Origin: Hippopus hippopus
Lineage: Eukaryota; Mollusca; Bivalvia; Cardiida; Cardiidae
NCBI GenBank assembly: GCA_946811185.2
Contig: OX328107.1
Coordinates: 41,441,860-41,505,859, forward strand
Length of the DNA: 64,000 nucleotides
Reading direction: 5' to 3'
The notes beneath the pieces were generated by a model. The model did not search any database. It saw only the letters and a program-made list of their open reading frames with translations, and was not told where the DNA came from. The translations under genes were made by a program, and so were the position numbers. Every line of letters begins with the position of its first letter. The first letter of the stretch is position 1. Shown here piece by piece: positions 20,220-31,090 of the stretch.

Positions 20220-20285
20220 ATGCGGCCTGTGTAGATCAAGATCAGTCTGTAGACAGAATATTTGGTCTGATCTTTGATCTGAAAA
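20220..20285. repeat. Family B hairpin core, diverged
   Basis: GTGTAGATCAAGATCAGTCT / TCTGATCTTTGATCT. Confidence 0.55.
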
Positions 20286-20734
20286 GGTATTGATAATCTG
20301 TCAAACTGACACTTAACGATGGCACGTGTATGTCTATTAACACTTTTCCCAAACAACATCTAATTAAGACGTTTGTTTTCAAATGTGTGAAAACCATCTG
20401 AAATAAATTGATACTAGACTGATACTCGTGTTACAAATGCATACTATGGACCAGTTCAAAATCACGTACCGGGGAAATTGTTTGATACACAGTCAGGCCA
20501 CGTCCGGTTTATCTGATAAAGAGTTACATTGTTTTTTAACCCTTCGTTCCCGATTTTTCCGTTCCGGTTCCGGAACGCGGATTTCCGGAATAAAAAGTAA
20601 AATTTGTACAGAAAATATTCGTTCCCTGATGTTTTTTTCCGGATCTTGAAATTTCCGGAAGTTTGGAGCCCGGATTAACGCGGCTCGACTGTACGTTCGC
20701 CAGGCTATAGCGAAAATCAGACGAAAATGAAGGT

Positions 20735-20937
20735 CAGCTAGTCCAAATTCAAAGCATGTATAGACGACAAATCAGCTTTGACTAAAATGGTAAGGTTTGT
20801 GTTGGAAATTATAGAAAACTTTGTGGAAAAAGGAGTAAATGTTGGTTACCAGGATTTTCTCCTTTTCCTACAATATTTTCAAACACATATCTTAATCAGG
20901 GGTCGTTACAACACGTGATCGTGCGGCAAAAGGGTTA
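20735..20937. repeat. Family A element
   Basis: Dyad with mismatches (AAAAAGGAGTAAATGTTGG); right end GTGCGGCAAAAGGGTTAA. Confidence 0.75.
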
Positions 20938-20994
20938 AAAATGGGCTTCAAATTAAAATATGAAGGGTCTGACTATCATTTCATTTTTGTCGAA

Positions 20995-21360
20995 GATCGC
21001 TGCACTTTTTACGCCACTTTCCAATAGTTTTTCAGTTATATCACGGCGGTCAGAGCTTATACCCATGCAATCCTTGAGATTACTTCTCTTTAACCGCGTA
21101 CAGCGACCTTTTCCAAATCAATGACTGCTTTCTTTCCGCCCCCCCCCCCCCCCCAAGAGAGAGAGAGAGAGAGTGAGAGAGAGAGAGAGAGAGAAAAGAA
21201 CAACGAATAAATGAAGAAATGAAGAAAGTTTATGAAAGGAATTAATTCTGACGCTATGACATATCTCAATTCTCGCAAAAGACTTCAGCGTAGCCGAGTG
21301 TCAAACTTGCAACCTTTTGGTTACCAAATATAGGCGCAAAACCGTTCAGCCGCCGCCGGA
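20995..21360 (-). repeat. SINE type 1 with internal microsatellite
   Basis: Minus-strand head (near GTTTGACACTCGGCTACGCT) and body end (GGATTGCATGGGTATAAGCT) are separated by a poly-C and (GA)n expansion at 21138-21194. Confidence 0.6.
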
Positions 21361-21443
21361 CGAGAGCCGGGAAAAAAAAATGCTTGAAAAGGTTGCAAGG
21401 CGTTTTACGGCTAGTTTATGACCATCGCAGTTGTTTTATCCAT

Positions 21444-21597
21444 CAACCCTTTACAAAACGCCAAATTGCTCAGCCTCTCCATTTTGAAAGAATTTGTAGA
21501 GAACGAATTGAACGTGACTCATGTGCTGTGCTTTTCTCTTTGAATAAGAAAAAATATTTTTGGAAAAGGTAGAAAACGCTGTTAAAACTGAACACTG
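21444..21597. repeat. Family A element, truncated
   Basis: Left half CCCTTTACAAAACGCCAAAT; the palindrome is mostly lost, and a SINE cuts the right side. Confidence 0.6.
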
Positions 21598-21611
21598 AAC
21601 ATTATATATCA

Positions 21612-21827
21612 GGTTGATTGGTTTGTGTTTCACTTCGCTTTAAACATTATTTCAGTCATATAACGACGACAGCTCACATAATCATGTATTTCCTGAGTTT
21701 CAGCAGTACTGTGAGATAGGGCACTGAAGCGTCTTGCCCATGGACAGTCCATTGAGTGAGGATCGAACCCAAGACTCTTTGGTTTCGATATCCCTAAACT
21801 TCGCCACTTAGCTATGCAGGACCTCAT
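21612..21827 (-). repeat. SINE type 2
   Basis: Minus-strand head GCATAGCTAAGTGGCGAAGT with B box GGGTTCGATCC, end GAAGTGAAACACAAACC. Flanks ATTATATATCAGG and ATTGTATATAACAGG look like a diverged target-site duplication. Confidence 0.8.
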
Positions 21828-21921
21828 ATTGTATATAACAGGGCCACAAGACGAAGTGTGTTCAAATATCTTATGTTTCGTTATCGTTTAACGTAAATCC
21901 GAAGAAAACAGCTAGGAAAAC

Positions 21922-23353
21922 ATGGATAGTAATGGCGGCAAATCGAACAAAGAAAAAAATGTCAACAAAGGGAGCAATAGTCAGAGCGGACACTGTATGC
22001 ATACTGGACAAAATATAGACAATCAGGCAAGTCAATCGTTTCCAAGCAATCAAACTTTTACAAACTCTCAACAATTGCAATTTAACGGAACTCAGTTCAA
22101 TAATGGTAACGGTAGCAATTGTAATGGATCATAATTGGCTTGCAACACGCGAAAAGGGGCATTCGGACATTTGCGTAAAGTGTCGTCTCGGATGAGCCTG
22201 CGTAGTCCGCGCAAGCTAATCCGAGACGGCACTTTACGACTACATCAGATTTTGTGCTACAGCAGACTTGTGCAAAACAGAAAATTACATAAAAACGGAA
22301 AGTGTCGTTTCGGATTAGCCTGCGCGGACTGCGCAGGCTGAACCGAGACAACACTTTACGCAAATGTCCGAATGCCCCTTTTCGCGTGTTCCAGGCCAAT
22401 TATAATGGCACATATGCCGGAGCTAATGCACCATTTATGATGATGTTAAACCCGTCACCCCCTATGGTGACACAAACCTTCCCATCACAACATCAGCAAC
22501 TCCAGCAACAGCAACAGCAACAGCAACAATTTCAGCAATGCAGTACACCTCTCGCGACATCGTTGCCATCTCCAGATATGTTTTCTGTTATAATTCAACG
22601 CTTAGACTCTTTGGATAGCAAACTTGGCCAGTTAGAACACATACAGAACAGCATCAAAGGCATCAACACAAGAATGGATAGGTTAGATCATAAAGTCAAA
22701 AATACTGAGGGAAAAGTTTGAGACCTTCAAGAGAGTAGAAACTTCGATACCAATACGTTTGCAGAATTATCAAAGAAACAAGACGAAATTAACTCTTTAT
22801 TAGCTAAAATGAAGCAATTCCAAACTGACCAAAATGAAAAAGAGCAGAAAACGCAAGATCAGCTGATCGATTTAAAGTGCCGCAGTATGCGTGACAATCT
22901 AATATTCTATAACATTCGGCATACCTCGGGTGATGGGAGCTATCATATTAGATGTAGGTACGGAATCGGCCGAGTTGTGACGAGTGATTCTATAAGTTAC
23001 CCGAAGAGAGGGGAGAGAACTGTGAAGAGAAGATCCTTAACTTTATCGAGAGGGAGCTTAAGATAGAGAGTGCAAGTACAGAGATAAAGCTGCATAGGGC
23101 TCATAGACTAGGGGCGTATAGGCATGGGTACACAAGACCTGCATTTTATCCCGATAGAGAAAGAGTTAGAAAATCTTCCAAAAATCTGAAGGGAACTCAG
23201 TATGGCATATCTGAACAATTCCCCAAGGAGATAATAGAGAAAAGGAAAAAGTTAATACCAGTAATGAAACGCGCTCGTGAAGAAGGCAAGGAGACCCGTC
23301 CGGTAGTTGATAAACTGTACATCGAAAATAAGTTATATCGTGACAACCACTAG
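21922..23353 (+). pseudogene. LINE-A ORF1 (L1-type RNA-binding protein), broken
   Basis: In known L1-type elements ORF1p coats the element RNA through a coiled-coil trimer. Here an Asn/Gln/Ser-rich N terminus (21922-22127) is followed by the D insertion. The frame resumes at about 22399 with a Pro/Gln-rich stretch (poly-Q near 22490-22535), a heptad-type coiled coil (22560-22715, LDSLDSKLGQLEHIQNSIKG), one TGA at 22719, more coiled coil, and CRSMRDNLIFYNI. A frameshift between about 22925 and 23005 leads to the C-terminal part in another frame (LKIESASTEIKLHRAHRLG, then EQFPKEIIEKRKKLIPVMKR and VDKLYIENKLY), ending TAG at 23351-23353. This C-terminal arrangement is characteristic of L1-like ORF1 (RRM plus CTD). 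The gene is not functional. Confidence 0.85.
22136..22398 (+). repeat. Family D element (hAT-like MITE) inside LINE-A ORF1
   Basis: 263 bp. Terminal inverted repeats begin TGG(C)(C/T)TG and continue ACACGCGAAAAGGGGCATTC, then GGACATTTGCGTAAAG. Two separate internal dyads (AGCCTGCGTAGTCCGCGCAA near 22197; AGCCTGCGCGGACTGCGCAG near 22318). Flanked by ATCATAAT (22128-22135) and ATTATAAT (22399-22406), an 8-bp duplication with one mismatch, which is the length typical of hAT transposases. I remember elements of this plan as very abundant in heterodont bivalves. Confidence 0.85.
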
Positions 23354-23376
23354 GAATCACGTGAGAGTACTGTTAA

Positions 23377-24778
23377 ATGCCTAAATCACATGTTTCCATT
23401 ATTTGCAAAAAAGCATCCAGACAACTAAATGTTCTGAAACGTATAGGAAAATATCTCTGTAAACTAGGCAAACTAAATATTTATCATTCTTTTATTATGT
23501 CAAACTTCAATTTTTGTCCTCTAACATGGCATTTTTGTGGTGAAACAAACACTAGAAAGATTGAAAATATTCAAAAAAGAGCCCTGAGATTTATCTATGA
23601 TGATTATTCTTCAAGTTATGAAACCTTATTATTAAAATCCAAATTACCAGCTCTTAAAGTTAGAAGACTTAGAAGCATGGCTTTAGAAACTTTTAAAATT
23701 ATACACAAACAAACTCCATCCTACCTACATGATTTAATTAAAATAAAAGAGTCTTCCTATTCTTTTAGGTATACAAATAGAGCTGATGTACAACAGGTAA
23801 GAACCACGGGTTACGGTCTCAACTCTTTCCGCTCCGCTGCTCCCAGGCTGTGGAACTCGCTCCCACAACACTATCGTGAAGTAACAGGTCTGAGCCAGTT
23901 CCAGGGCCTGATTGGGGCGTGGGACGGCGAGAGTTGTAGATGTTCTTGTTGTTCAAACTAGTTAAAAAAAAAATTTTTTTTTTTTGTTCAATGCTTCTAT
24001 TTGAATGCTTACTGCTTTTTTACTCTCTATCGGTGAATACTGGTCTACATAATCCTGAGGCTTTTAGTTTGAGGGCTTTGTGGCGGAGGAGAAACTGTCT
24101 ACAATAAACTTTTTCTCTTTTCCCACAATGCTTTTTTTTTTTTTACATATGCCTGCATGCTTGCATTGCTTTTTTGTTTTGTTATGAGCTAAGGCATTTT
24201 TCTGCAGCCAACTTTATGATGTAATTATTTTTTTTTTTAGTCTGATAACTCTACCATATCTAGTCAACAATGTACTTGTCTAGGGAGCCCTTCAGAGCTC
24301 AAAACTCTTGATGGATTCCCTGCACGGGTACATTTATACAGCCCAACAAAGTGCAATAATCCATGAGATTACAAAAATTGAGGGTTCCTTGCTTTCAAAT
24401 GAAAGTACATAAAATGTCTTTCACCGCGTTGCTATAAAGTCCATTTTGTTTTTTTATAAAGTCGTTTTTTTTTTTATAAAGTTCTTTTTTTTTAAGTTGT
24501 AGTCTTTTCAAATTATCGTATTACAAAGCTTATAGCATGTTATTTTTAAAGTGCTTGCTTTTCGCTTCTGTTTTAAATGGGCTTCGTTTATTTGTCATTT
24601 TTTTTTTTTTATGTAATTGCATGTTTTTGTTTTTATTGTTTTTAACATTGTACGTCTATGTTTGTCTTATGTATGTATGTATGTCTAATTATGTCGGTAA
24701 ATAGCGATACATCGCTAATGTTATTTTGTTAAATATTCCGAAACCGACTTAAAATAAAATTTTGTATCTTGTATCTTG
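23377..24778 (+). pseudogene. LINE-B 3' fragment: reverse transcriptase C-terminal region and 3' UTR
   Basis: An open frame to 23961 encodes the post-RT C-terminal region common in CR1/L2/jockey-type LINEs. Its signatures are CKKASRQLNVLKRIGKYL, IYHSFIMSNFNFCPLTWHFC, KRALRFIYDDYSSSYETLL and PRLWNSLPQHYR, with a Cys-rich end. The catalytic RT domain is absent, so the copy is 5'-truncated, as is usual for aborted target-primed reverse transcription. The AT-rich 3' UTR ends in AATAAAATTTTGTATC plus a second TTGTATC unit. It lies exactly between LINE-A ORF1 and ORF2. Confidence 0.82.
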
Positions 24779-27700
24779 TGGAATGTTGAAGGACTAACCC
24801 AGACCAAGAAATCATCAAACGAATTTATTAAAACTTTAACTAGCTATGATATTATCTGTTTATCTGAAACTTGGACAAAAAAGTCATCAAATATTGAGCT
24901 AAATGGCTATATTAATCCGATACACTCATACAGGTGATTTCAACATAGACGAGCAAACAGAGCAAGTGGTGGTATAATTATTTATATAAAAGACACTATT
25001 AGAAAAGGGGTTAAGTTCGTGAGAAATACCACTGACTGTATTGTTTGGTTCAAGTTAGACAAACTGCTTTTCCAAACTGAAACAGATATTTATATAGCCG
25101 CTATTTAAATCCCTCCAGAAAGTTCGCCTTATCATGATTTATATGAAAATGACATTTTTAATATGTTAGAAAATGACTTAACCCATTTTTGTACTTTAGG
25201 AAATGTATTTGTTTGTGGGGATATGAACAGTAGGGTAGGCAACAAATGTGATTATATACAGAATGACATACCCTTACAGTGCGAAGTAGATAACTGTACT
25301 TTACCACCTCCTCCACGGTTTGGCGAGTATTTACTTGACCTTTGTAAATCTACAAATTCAAGACTTGTCAATGGTCGTCTGCATGCAGACCGGGATATCG
25401 GAAAAATAACGTGTATCACACATAATGGTCAAAGCACCGTTGACTATCTCTTAACACCAGTGGAAAATTTTAGGCATATTTCGGACTTGACACAATTTTC
25501 GAACCATGCCCCCTTGTCATTTTCTTTGAAAATAAATACTAATATTAGAAATAAAAGCTGCTATTATTCCGAAAGAGTCATAAAATGGGACACTAATAAG
25601 AAAGAGTTGTTTTTACAGGACTTAGCAAACAATATTGAGCGGTTAGAAAGTGTACTGCAATATGAGATAGGACAACTGAGCGACTCGGATAAGCTTGTCG
25701 ATCTCTGTGGCGAATTTTTCAGCTCGGCTGGGAATAAGTATTTTTCAAAAACTGTACGCTGCAGTTCCAGTGCAAATCGTTTCAACGACACAGACAGACA
25801 CCAAAAATATTGGTTCGACGAGGAATGTAGGCTAAAAAGAGAAGCTTTCAAAATTGCTCTCAAAGACTTCAATAGAGACCCATCCGACACGGCTCGCCAT
25901 AATTATTTCACAAAACGTAAAGATTACAAATATTGCTGTAGAAGTAAAAAACTACATTACAACAAAGTCTTAGCTAGAAATACGAATGACAGGAGACGTC
26001 TAAAACCGCGGGAGTTCTGGAACATGTTTAAAAAAACTAAACCCAAAATACAAATTCTGACATACCTATTGAGGATTTTTTGGAACATTTTAAAAAATTG
26101 TCTTCAGACAATGACGCGAATAAAACATTACATCTGGACAATGAATTGGAGGGTAATCTCCCACCAACATTCGAAGAACTAGATCAGCCAATAACCTTGT
26201 ATGAGATTAAAAAAGCCTGTCAGCAGCTGGGAACAAACAAATCCTGTTCCAGCGATGATATCATATACGAATATTTCAAAGAGAGTATCAATATAACCGG
26301 GAACGCATTATTATTACTATTTAACTATATTTTAGAGACCGGTAAATTCCCTCAATCTTGGTGCAAAGGTCTAATCATACCGATCTATAAAAAGGGTGAT
26401 ACGTGCGACCCAAATAACTATAGAGGGATTACGCTAACAAGTTGTTTCACAAAGTTTTTTACAGTAATTCTGAATAACCGACTGAAAAACTGGGCAGAAC
26501 AAAACGATATTTTAACTGACGCACAATTCGGCTTTAGGAAAGGCTTTGGTACGACCGACGCGGTATTCATTTTAAACGCTCTAATAGAAAAACAGTGTAA
26601 CAGCAAAAGTAAACTATATTCGTGTTTTATCGATTTTAAAAAAACATTTGATAGTATAGATAGAAATTCACTTTGGTATAAACTGTTCAAGTCTGGCATA
26701 GACGGAAAAATGCTTAATGTCTTAAAATCAATGTACCAAAATGTTAAAATGCAAGTCAAGCACATTAATAGTCTTTCGCAGTTCTTCGAGAACAATATTG
26801 GATTGTTTCAAGGGGAGACGACTTCGCCTATAATGTTTTCACTTTTCCTTAATGATATTGAGCAAAGTTTTCAATTAAATCTTGACGGCTTGACTCTTGA
26901 CCAAATAAATATTTTCCTATTGATGTTTGCCGGCGATGCCGTGCTACTGTCGGAAACTAAAGATGGATTACAAGATCTATTGAAAGAGTTGGAAAATTAT
27001 TGCAAACGATGGAATCTAACTGTCAATACAGAAAAAACAAAAGTCATGATATTCAGAAAAGGTGGCAGATACAGTCAGGATTGTTCATTTACCTACGCAG
27101 GGGAGCCAATCGAAATAGTCCAAAATTTTAATTATTTGGGTGTAGTATTCAGCAGTGGCGGATCTTTTCAACAAGCCACAAAATTAATACACTTGTAGGA
27201 AAGGCGCTTAGATCTATGTGTTCTTTATACAATATAACAAAAGGATATGAGGTACCACCAAATATAATGTTTAATCTATTTGACAGCTACGTAGCCTCCA
27301 TCTTAAGTTATAATTGCGAAGTCTGGGGGTTCAACCAATCAGAGAACGTGGAACGAGTCCATAGGAAATTCTGTAAACAAATTCTTAACATAAAAAAGTC
27401 AACAAACTCCAAGGCTCTTTTAGCTGAAGTTGGTCCATTTCCTTTGATTATTAACAGGCATATCCGTATAGTAAAATACTGGTTAAAATTGTTTCAAGAG
27501 AAAAGAGGAAATTGTATACTATCTACCTTACTCGACCACCAATTTGCCGAAATACGTATTAATCCAACTGTTAACTACTGGACCAATCGAGTCAAAACAT
27601 TATTAGAAAATACAGGTTTTAATGAAATATGGCTTTTCCCCGAATCAATCATTCCAGAAAAAATTTTCCCCTTATTTGAAACACGTCTCAAGGATATTTA

Positions 27701-28112
27701 TATTAGTAACTGGCGAGCCAGCATTTCACAAAGCTCATCTATGCAGCTGTACGCGAATCTCAAAACAATTTACGAAAGTTCCAGTTTTATATCGGTTCTT
27801 GAAAATAAATATCAACGAAATATGATTGCAAAAATTCGGCTATCATCACATGATCTAAAGATAGAAACAGGAAGACACAATAAAACCGAGAGAAAGAATA
27901 GAATTTGTGATTTATGTTCTCTAAATGATATTGAAGACGAATTTCATTTTACCTTGATTTGCCCCATTTATAAAGACCTTCGACTGAATTATATCCCTAG
28001 ATTCTATATTAATAACCCAAGTATGTATAAGTTTATCGAATTATTGAATTCAAGCAATAAGAAAATACTATCAAATTTATCATTGTTTCTTCGCAAGGCA
28101 TTTCTTAAGTGA
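24779..28112 (+). pseudogene. LINE-A ORF2: APE endonuclease + reverse transcriptase + CCHC knuckle, broken
   Basis: In intact elements this protein nicks the target and copies the RNA. The endonuclease starts in mid-frame at WNVEGLTQTK (24779) and has stops TGA at 24935 and TAA at 25106. It contains the GDMNSR motif (25217-25234) and ends at QFSNHAPLSF, where the usual catalytic SDH reads SNH (codon 25502-25504). A one-base deletion near 26044-26048 shifts to the RT frame (26080-27198), with PKSWC-like GKFPQSWCKGLIIPIYKKGD, NNYRGITL, DAQFGFRKGFGTTDA and FIDFKKTFDSIDR. The RT active-site box reads FAGD in place of FADD (Gly codon 26932-26934). A second one-base deletion near 27186 leads to the C-terminal frame with CX2CX9HX4C (27906-27963). 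Several independent lesions make it inactive. Confidence 0.88.
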
Positions 28113-29150
28113 AAAAAATGAATATTCATCAGTTACTTAGCCCTTAGGCTGCCAGACGCGACCCACCGATCTTTTACGGGCGGAGCAAATTGAGATCAGA
28201 CAGCACAGAATGTGCGGTCTGATCTCCTTTTTCTACACTGTCCGATAAGACGACATACTTCTTGCCACAAATTAGCCTTAAAATAGCAAAATCTGTATTA
28301 CTACAGTTGTCTCTAAAGTTTGTCTTACGTATTTGGCAGGATACCGGTTAAAACTGTAACTGCAAATAGCTGACAGCGTCTTTCTATCTTTATTACCTTT
28401 CTTATTTTTTCCTGTTTTATTTTATTTGCTATACATCTATGTAGTTTCCTTTTCGTGCAGAGTCGATCGGAGATCAGGCGGCATAAAACTTGCAGCCTGG
28501 TCTTTGATCTACCCTGCCCGCTTACAGAAACAATTTTATTTAAATCGCAGTATTCTTGGATCTAGTACAGACTGGAAATTTCCATTTCTCCCATCTAGTA
28601 ATGTAGTGGACATATGCACATTAACTTTTATATTTTATATAATATCTGTGTAGTTTCCGTTTCGTGTTACTGTAGAGTGGATCGGAGATCAGATGGTACA
28701 AAACTTGCAATCTAATCCTCGATCTACTCTGCCCGTTCACGGACACAATAATTCTAAAATTGTTGTATTATCTGTTCTAGTACTGACTGGAAATTTCCAT
28801 TTCTCCCATCGAGTAATTTAGTGGGAATGTGCACATTTTACTCATGTACTTCCTTTCAATATGCTTCCATATGCTTTACTACAATATGAAATACTCTCAC
28901 ATCCATGATCATCTACCATTTGAATTAATGTCTATCGAAATTATATCTATCCTTCTGAAATAGTAGAGAAGCATGAAAAGATTGTTAAAATTCATTCATC
29001 CATATATTTTGTTTACGAATCATTCCAACAACTTTATATTTTTATACTTAATTGCTTTCCACGTATGTACTGAATTTATTTGTATTATCTGACAATGAGC
29101 TGTATGCTTTAAGTCGAAAATAAAATGTTATGTTAAAAATGTTATGTTAT
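28113..29150 (+). other. LINE-A 3' untranslated region with internal duplication
   Basis: Non-coding. A full family B element (28135-28351) lies just after the stop. Then two related units of about 200 bp (28437-28626 and 28649-28840) each contain TAGTTTCC(T/G)TTTCGTG, a B-like dyad and CTGGAAATTTCCATTTCTCC. The region ends with AATAAAATGTTATGTTAAAA and repeated ATGTTATGTT units that look like a LINE 3' tail. Confidence 0.7.
28135..28351 (+). repeat. Family B element in LINE-A 3' UTR
   Basis: Left TTAGCCCTTAGGCTGCCAGA, dyad GATCAGACAGCACAGAATGT, right GGCAGGATACCGGTTAA. Confidence 0.82.
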
Positions 29151-29219
29151 CAGCTATGACAGGTAAAAGGTCGTTTATCGTCATCTTTTCCATTTAAACC
29201 GTCTTTCACAATCATAGCT

Positions 29220-29296
29220 GCCTTTTGCGGACAGTGTATGATCAAGATCAGACTGCACAGAACGTGCAATCTGATCTTGATCTACACTGTCCGCCA
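29220..29296. repeat. Family B hairpin core
   Basis: TTGCGGACAGTGTATGATCA with a near-complete partner arm. Confidence 0.8.
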
Positions 29297-29582
29297 TCTT
29301 GGTATATTCTGGACTGAAGAATATTCATGAAATTTGAAACATTTCAGCTTCCTCATCTCAAAGAAAGAGCTGGTGGGATCCTTGTGGCACATTAAGTCTT
29401 TTATCAAAACTATTTACAATCGCTTATTCCTCGAAAAATGACTTGATACCTGTGGCACTGGGGGTCTTGTCATAACTTTGATTGTCATAATAACCAAGTC
29501 GACGTAACCTGGGTCCAGTCTGATCATTTTTTTCCCTTTACATATTTGGACGTCACTTTGATAATAACTACAGAAACCCTGT

Positions 29583-29801
29583 CCTACACTACCCCAACTT
29601 TTAACGACCCTGATAAAAATGCCTTTTGAAAACATTGAGGGGAAAAGGAGAAAATGCTGGTAACCAGCATTTTCTCCTTTCCCCATCATGTTTTCTACCC
29701 TTTCAGAGACAAATTCCATCAATTGAGAAACAGCTGAATTGTCGTCTGCAAATGCTTTCAGTTTGGACAACTCTATGATTTTATCGTGTGGTAAAAAGTT
29801 T
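29583..29801. repeat. Family A element
   Basis: Dyad with GAGGGGAAAAGGAG and CTCCTTTCCCCATC; right end GTGTGGTAAAAAGTT. Flanking sequence (TTTGGACGTCACTTTGATAA before; TTTTGCCACAGATCTGTACA after) matches an uninterrupted segment at 40300-40410. Confidence 0.82.
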
Positions 29802-30007
29802 ACAATTTTGCCACAGATCTGTACAGATCGTGAAATTATACCGCGAAAAGCAGTGATTAAAAATTATTACCGCCTGAACGAATGGTAAAGCCGACGACGT
29901 AAAGGGCTCGTACTTAAGGTCACATATTTAACAATTATTCTGAATTTCATTTGAAGTATAATTATAGATTTAGAAAGTAACACTATATAAATCTAAGTGC
30001 TTAAACC

Positions 30008-30279
30008 ATATAAGCCATGCTCTGCGAAAAGGGGGTTTAATGCATCTGGAAAAAAGAAGTATCAACCCGGGTCTGCCAGCATTGTCCGTGCAGGCTGCCC
30101 AAGGTCGAAACCTTTTGTTATTGGTCAATTTTCTGCATGACAAAGGACAATTCTACCTCATGATTCAGTCGGTTGTCAGACAAAATTGATTTTATTGGTC
30201 CATGATTATGTAATGACTCGCTTGGTATTTATGGATCATGGAGATGCATTAAACCCCCATTTGCCAGAGCATGGATCAT
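30008..30279 (+). repeat. Family C element, full length
   Basis: AAGCCATGCTCTGCGAAAAG and GCCAGAGCATGGATCAT ends; the central dyad is damaged. Confidence 0.82.
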
Positions 30280-30339
30280 TTGTTTAAGCAAACTAGAAAC
30301 CGTGTAGAATAACCCGTAAAGCACCTTTCACGACTATAG

Positions 30340-30415
30340 TTGCCTTTGCGGCCAGTGTAGATCAAGATCAGGCTGCACGTTTTGTGCAGCCTGATCTTGA
30401 TCTACACTGTCCGCA
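30340..30415. repeat. Family B palindrome with matched change
   Basis: Arms GATCAGGCTGCACGTTTTGT and GTGCAGCCTGATCTTG both have GGCTGC/GCAGCC where the family has GACTGC/GCAGTC. Confidence 0.82.
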
Positions 30416-30539
30416 TTGCTGAAATACTGTTCGTGAAAACAACCATGAAATTGTGATTTTTTTGTCGTATTTCTACGATGAAAATGTCTGATAGATTTAT
30501 TCGGCGCTCTAAGAGTTAAGAATGACTAGTGAATATGGA

Positions 30540-30775
30540 CCCTGGGGTCGAGAGATTCGGAGTCCCAGCTTGGTCAAACATTTTTTTTTTGAAGATTGGT
30601 GATAGTCATTCCCACAGGATTTAGAGTTCTCTCTCATAGCTGAACATTGTTTCGACGATGGTTACGTCGAAAAGAAACCATTGGTTTAGTTAGAGGTTAC
30701 AGAAACCAAAGGAATGCATTTATCGGTTTACTTGCCACGTTAAAATGGTGAAAGTGGTGTTAAACACTAAAAGGT
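30540..30775 (+). repeat. SINE type 1, diverged
   Basis: GATTGGTGATAGTCATTCCC, CTGAACATTGTTTCGACGAT and an AAAGTGGTGTTAAACACT end. The head is degraded. Confidence 0.6.
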
Positions 30776-31090
30776 TTTTACAATTCAGCGAATAAGAATG
30801 AGACAGACAGACACAAAGACACACAGACGAAAAGAATGGTTCAAAGAGGGTATAATTATGTAAAGATAGAAAGCAGATTAATTAATCTACACTTTCATGT
30901 TTAATCTGAGAACGATTGATATAAATCAATGCAAGCTAAGCTTACTCAAAATTCTTTTCTACACCATCCGATTTTTTTTTTTTTTTGCTAGTCCCTGTTC
31001 AAAGCAGCCAACAGAAATCATTAGTTGGATCTCTTCTGCCGACCAAAAATGGCCCCTTTAACCTTTCAGTGCCATAGGAAAAACACAGTG

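Larger units (their letters stand above)
18592..20693. mobile_element. Candidate pogo/Tigger-like element, 2.1 kb, no transposase seen
   Basis: Left CAGTCGAACCTCGTTTATCC (18594 on) and right GGATTAACGCGGCTCGACTG (to 20691) are inverted repeats flanked by TA. Subterminal TTCCGGA motifs occur near both ends. The ends resemble those known for pogo/Tigger members of the Tc1/mariner superfamily. No DDE transposase frame is visible. The interior holds A and B elements, so it is either a decayed non-autonomous element or two separate ends that happen to face each other. Confidence 0.45.
21843..29150 (+). mobile_element. LINE-A non-LTR retrotransposon, defective, with nested insertions
   Basis: Order on the plus strand: short 5' leader, ORF1 (21922-23353, split by a D element), a foreign LINE-B 3' piece (about 23377-24778), ORF2 (24779-28112), then about 1 kb of 3' untranslated sequence ending in AATAAAATGTTATGTT tandem units. 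The ORF1 type (coiled coil plus L1-like C-terminal part) and APE-type ORF2 place it among the L1/Tx1/I/jockey-like LINEs. I cannot fix the clade without a tree. The 5' boundary is set by the SINE duplication just upstream. No flanking duplication for the whole element was found. Confidence 0.85.

Noticed and set aside
22097..22399. 100-codon minus-strand and 68-codon plus-strand frames
   Set aside because: Both lie inside the family D inverted repeats and interrupt LINE-A ORF1.
22302..22721. Independent Gln-rich coiled-coil protein gene
   Set aside because: It starts inside the D element and continues as LINE-A ORF1; the same frame resumes after a single TGA.
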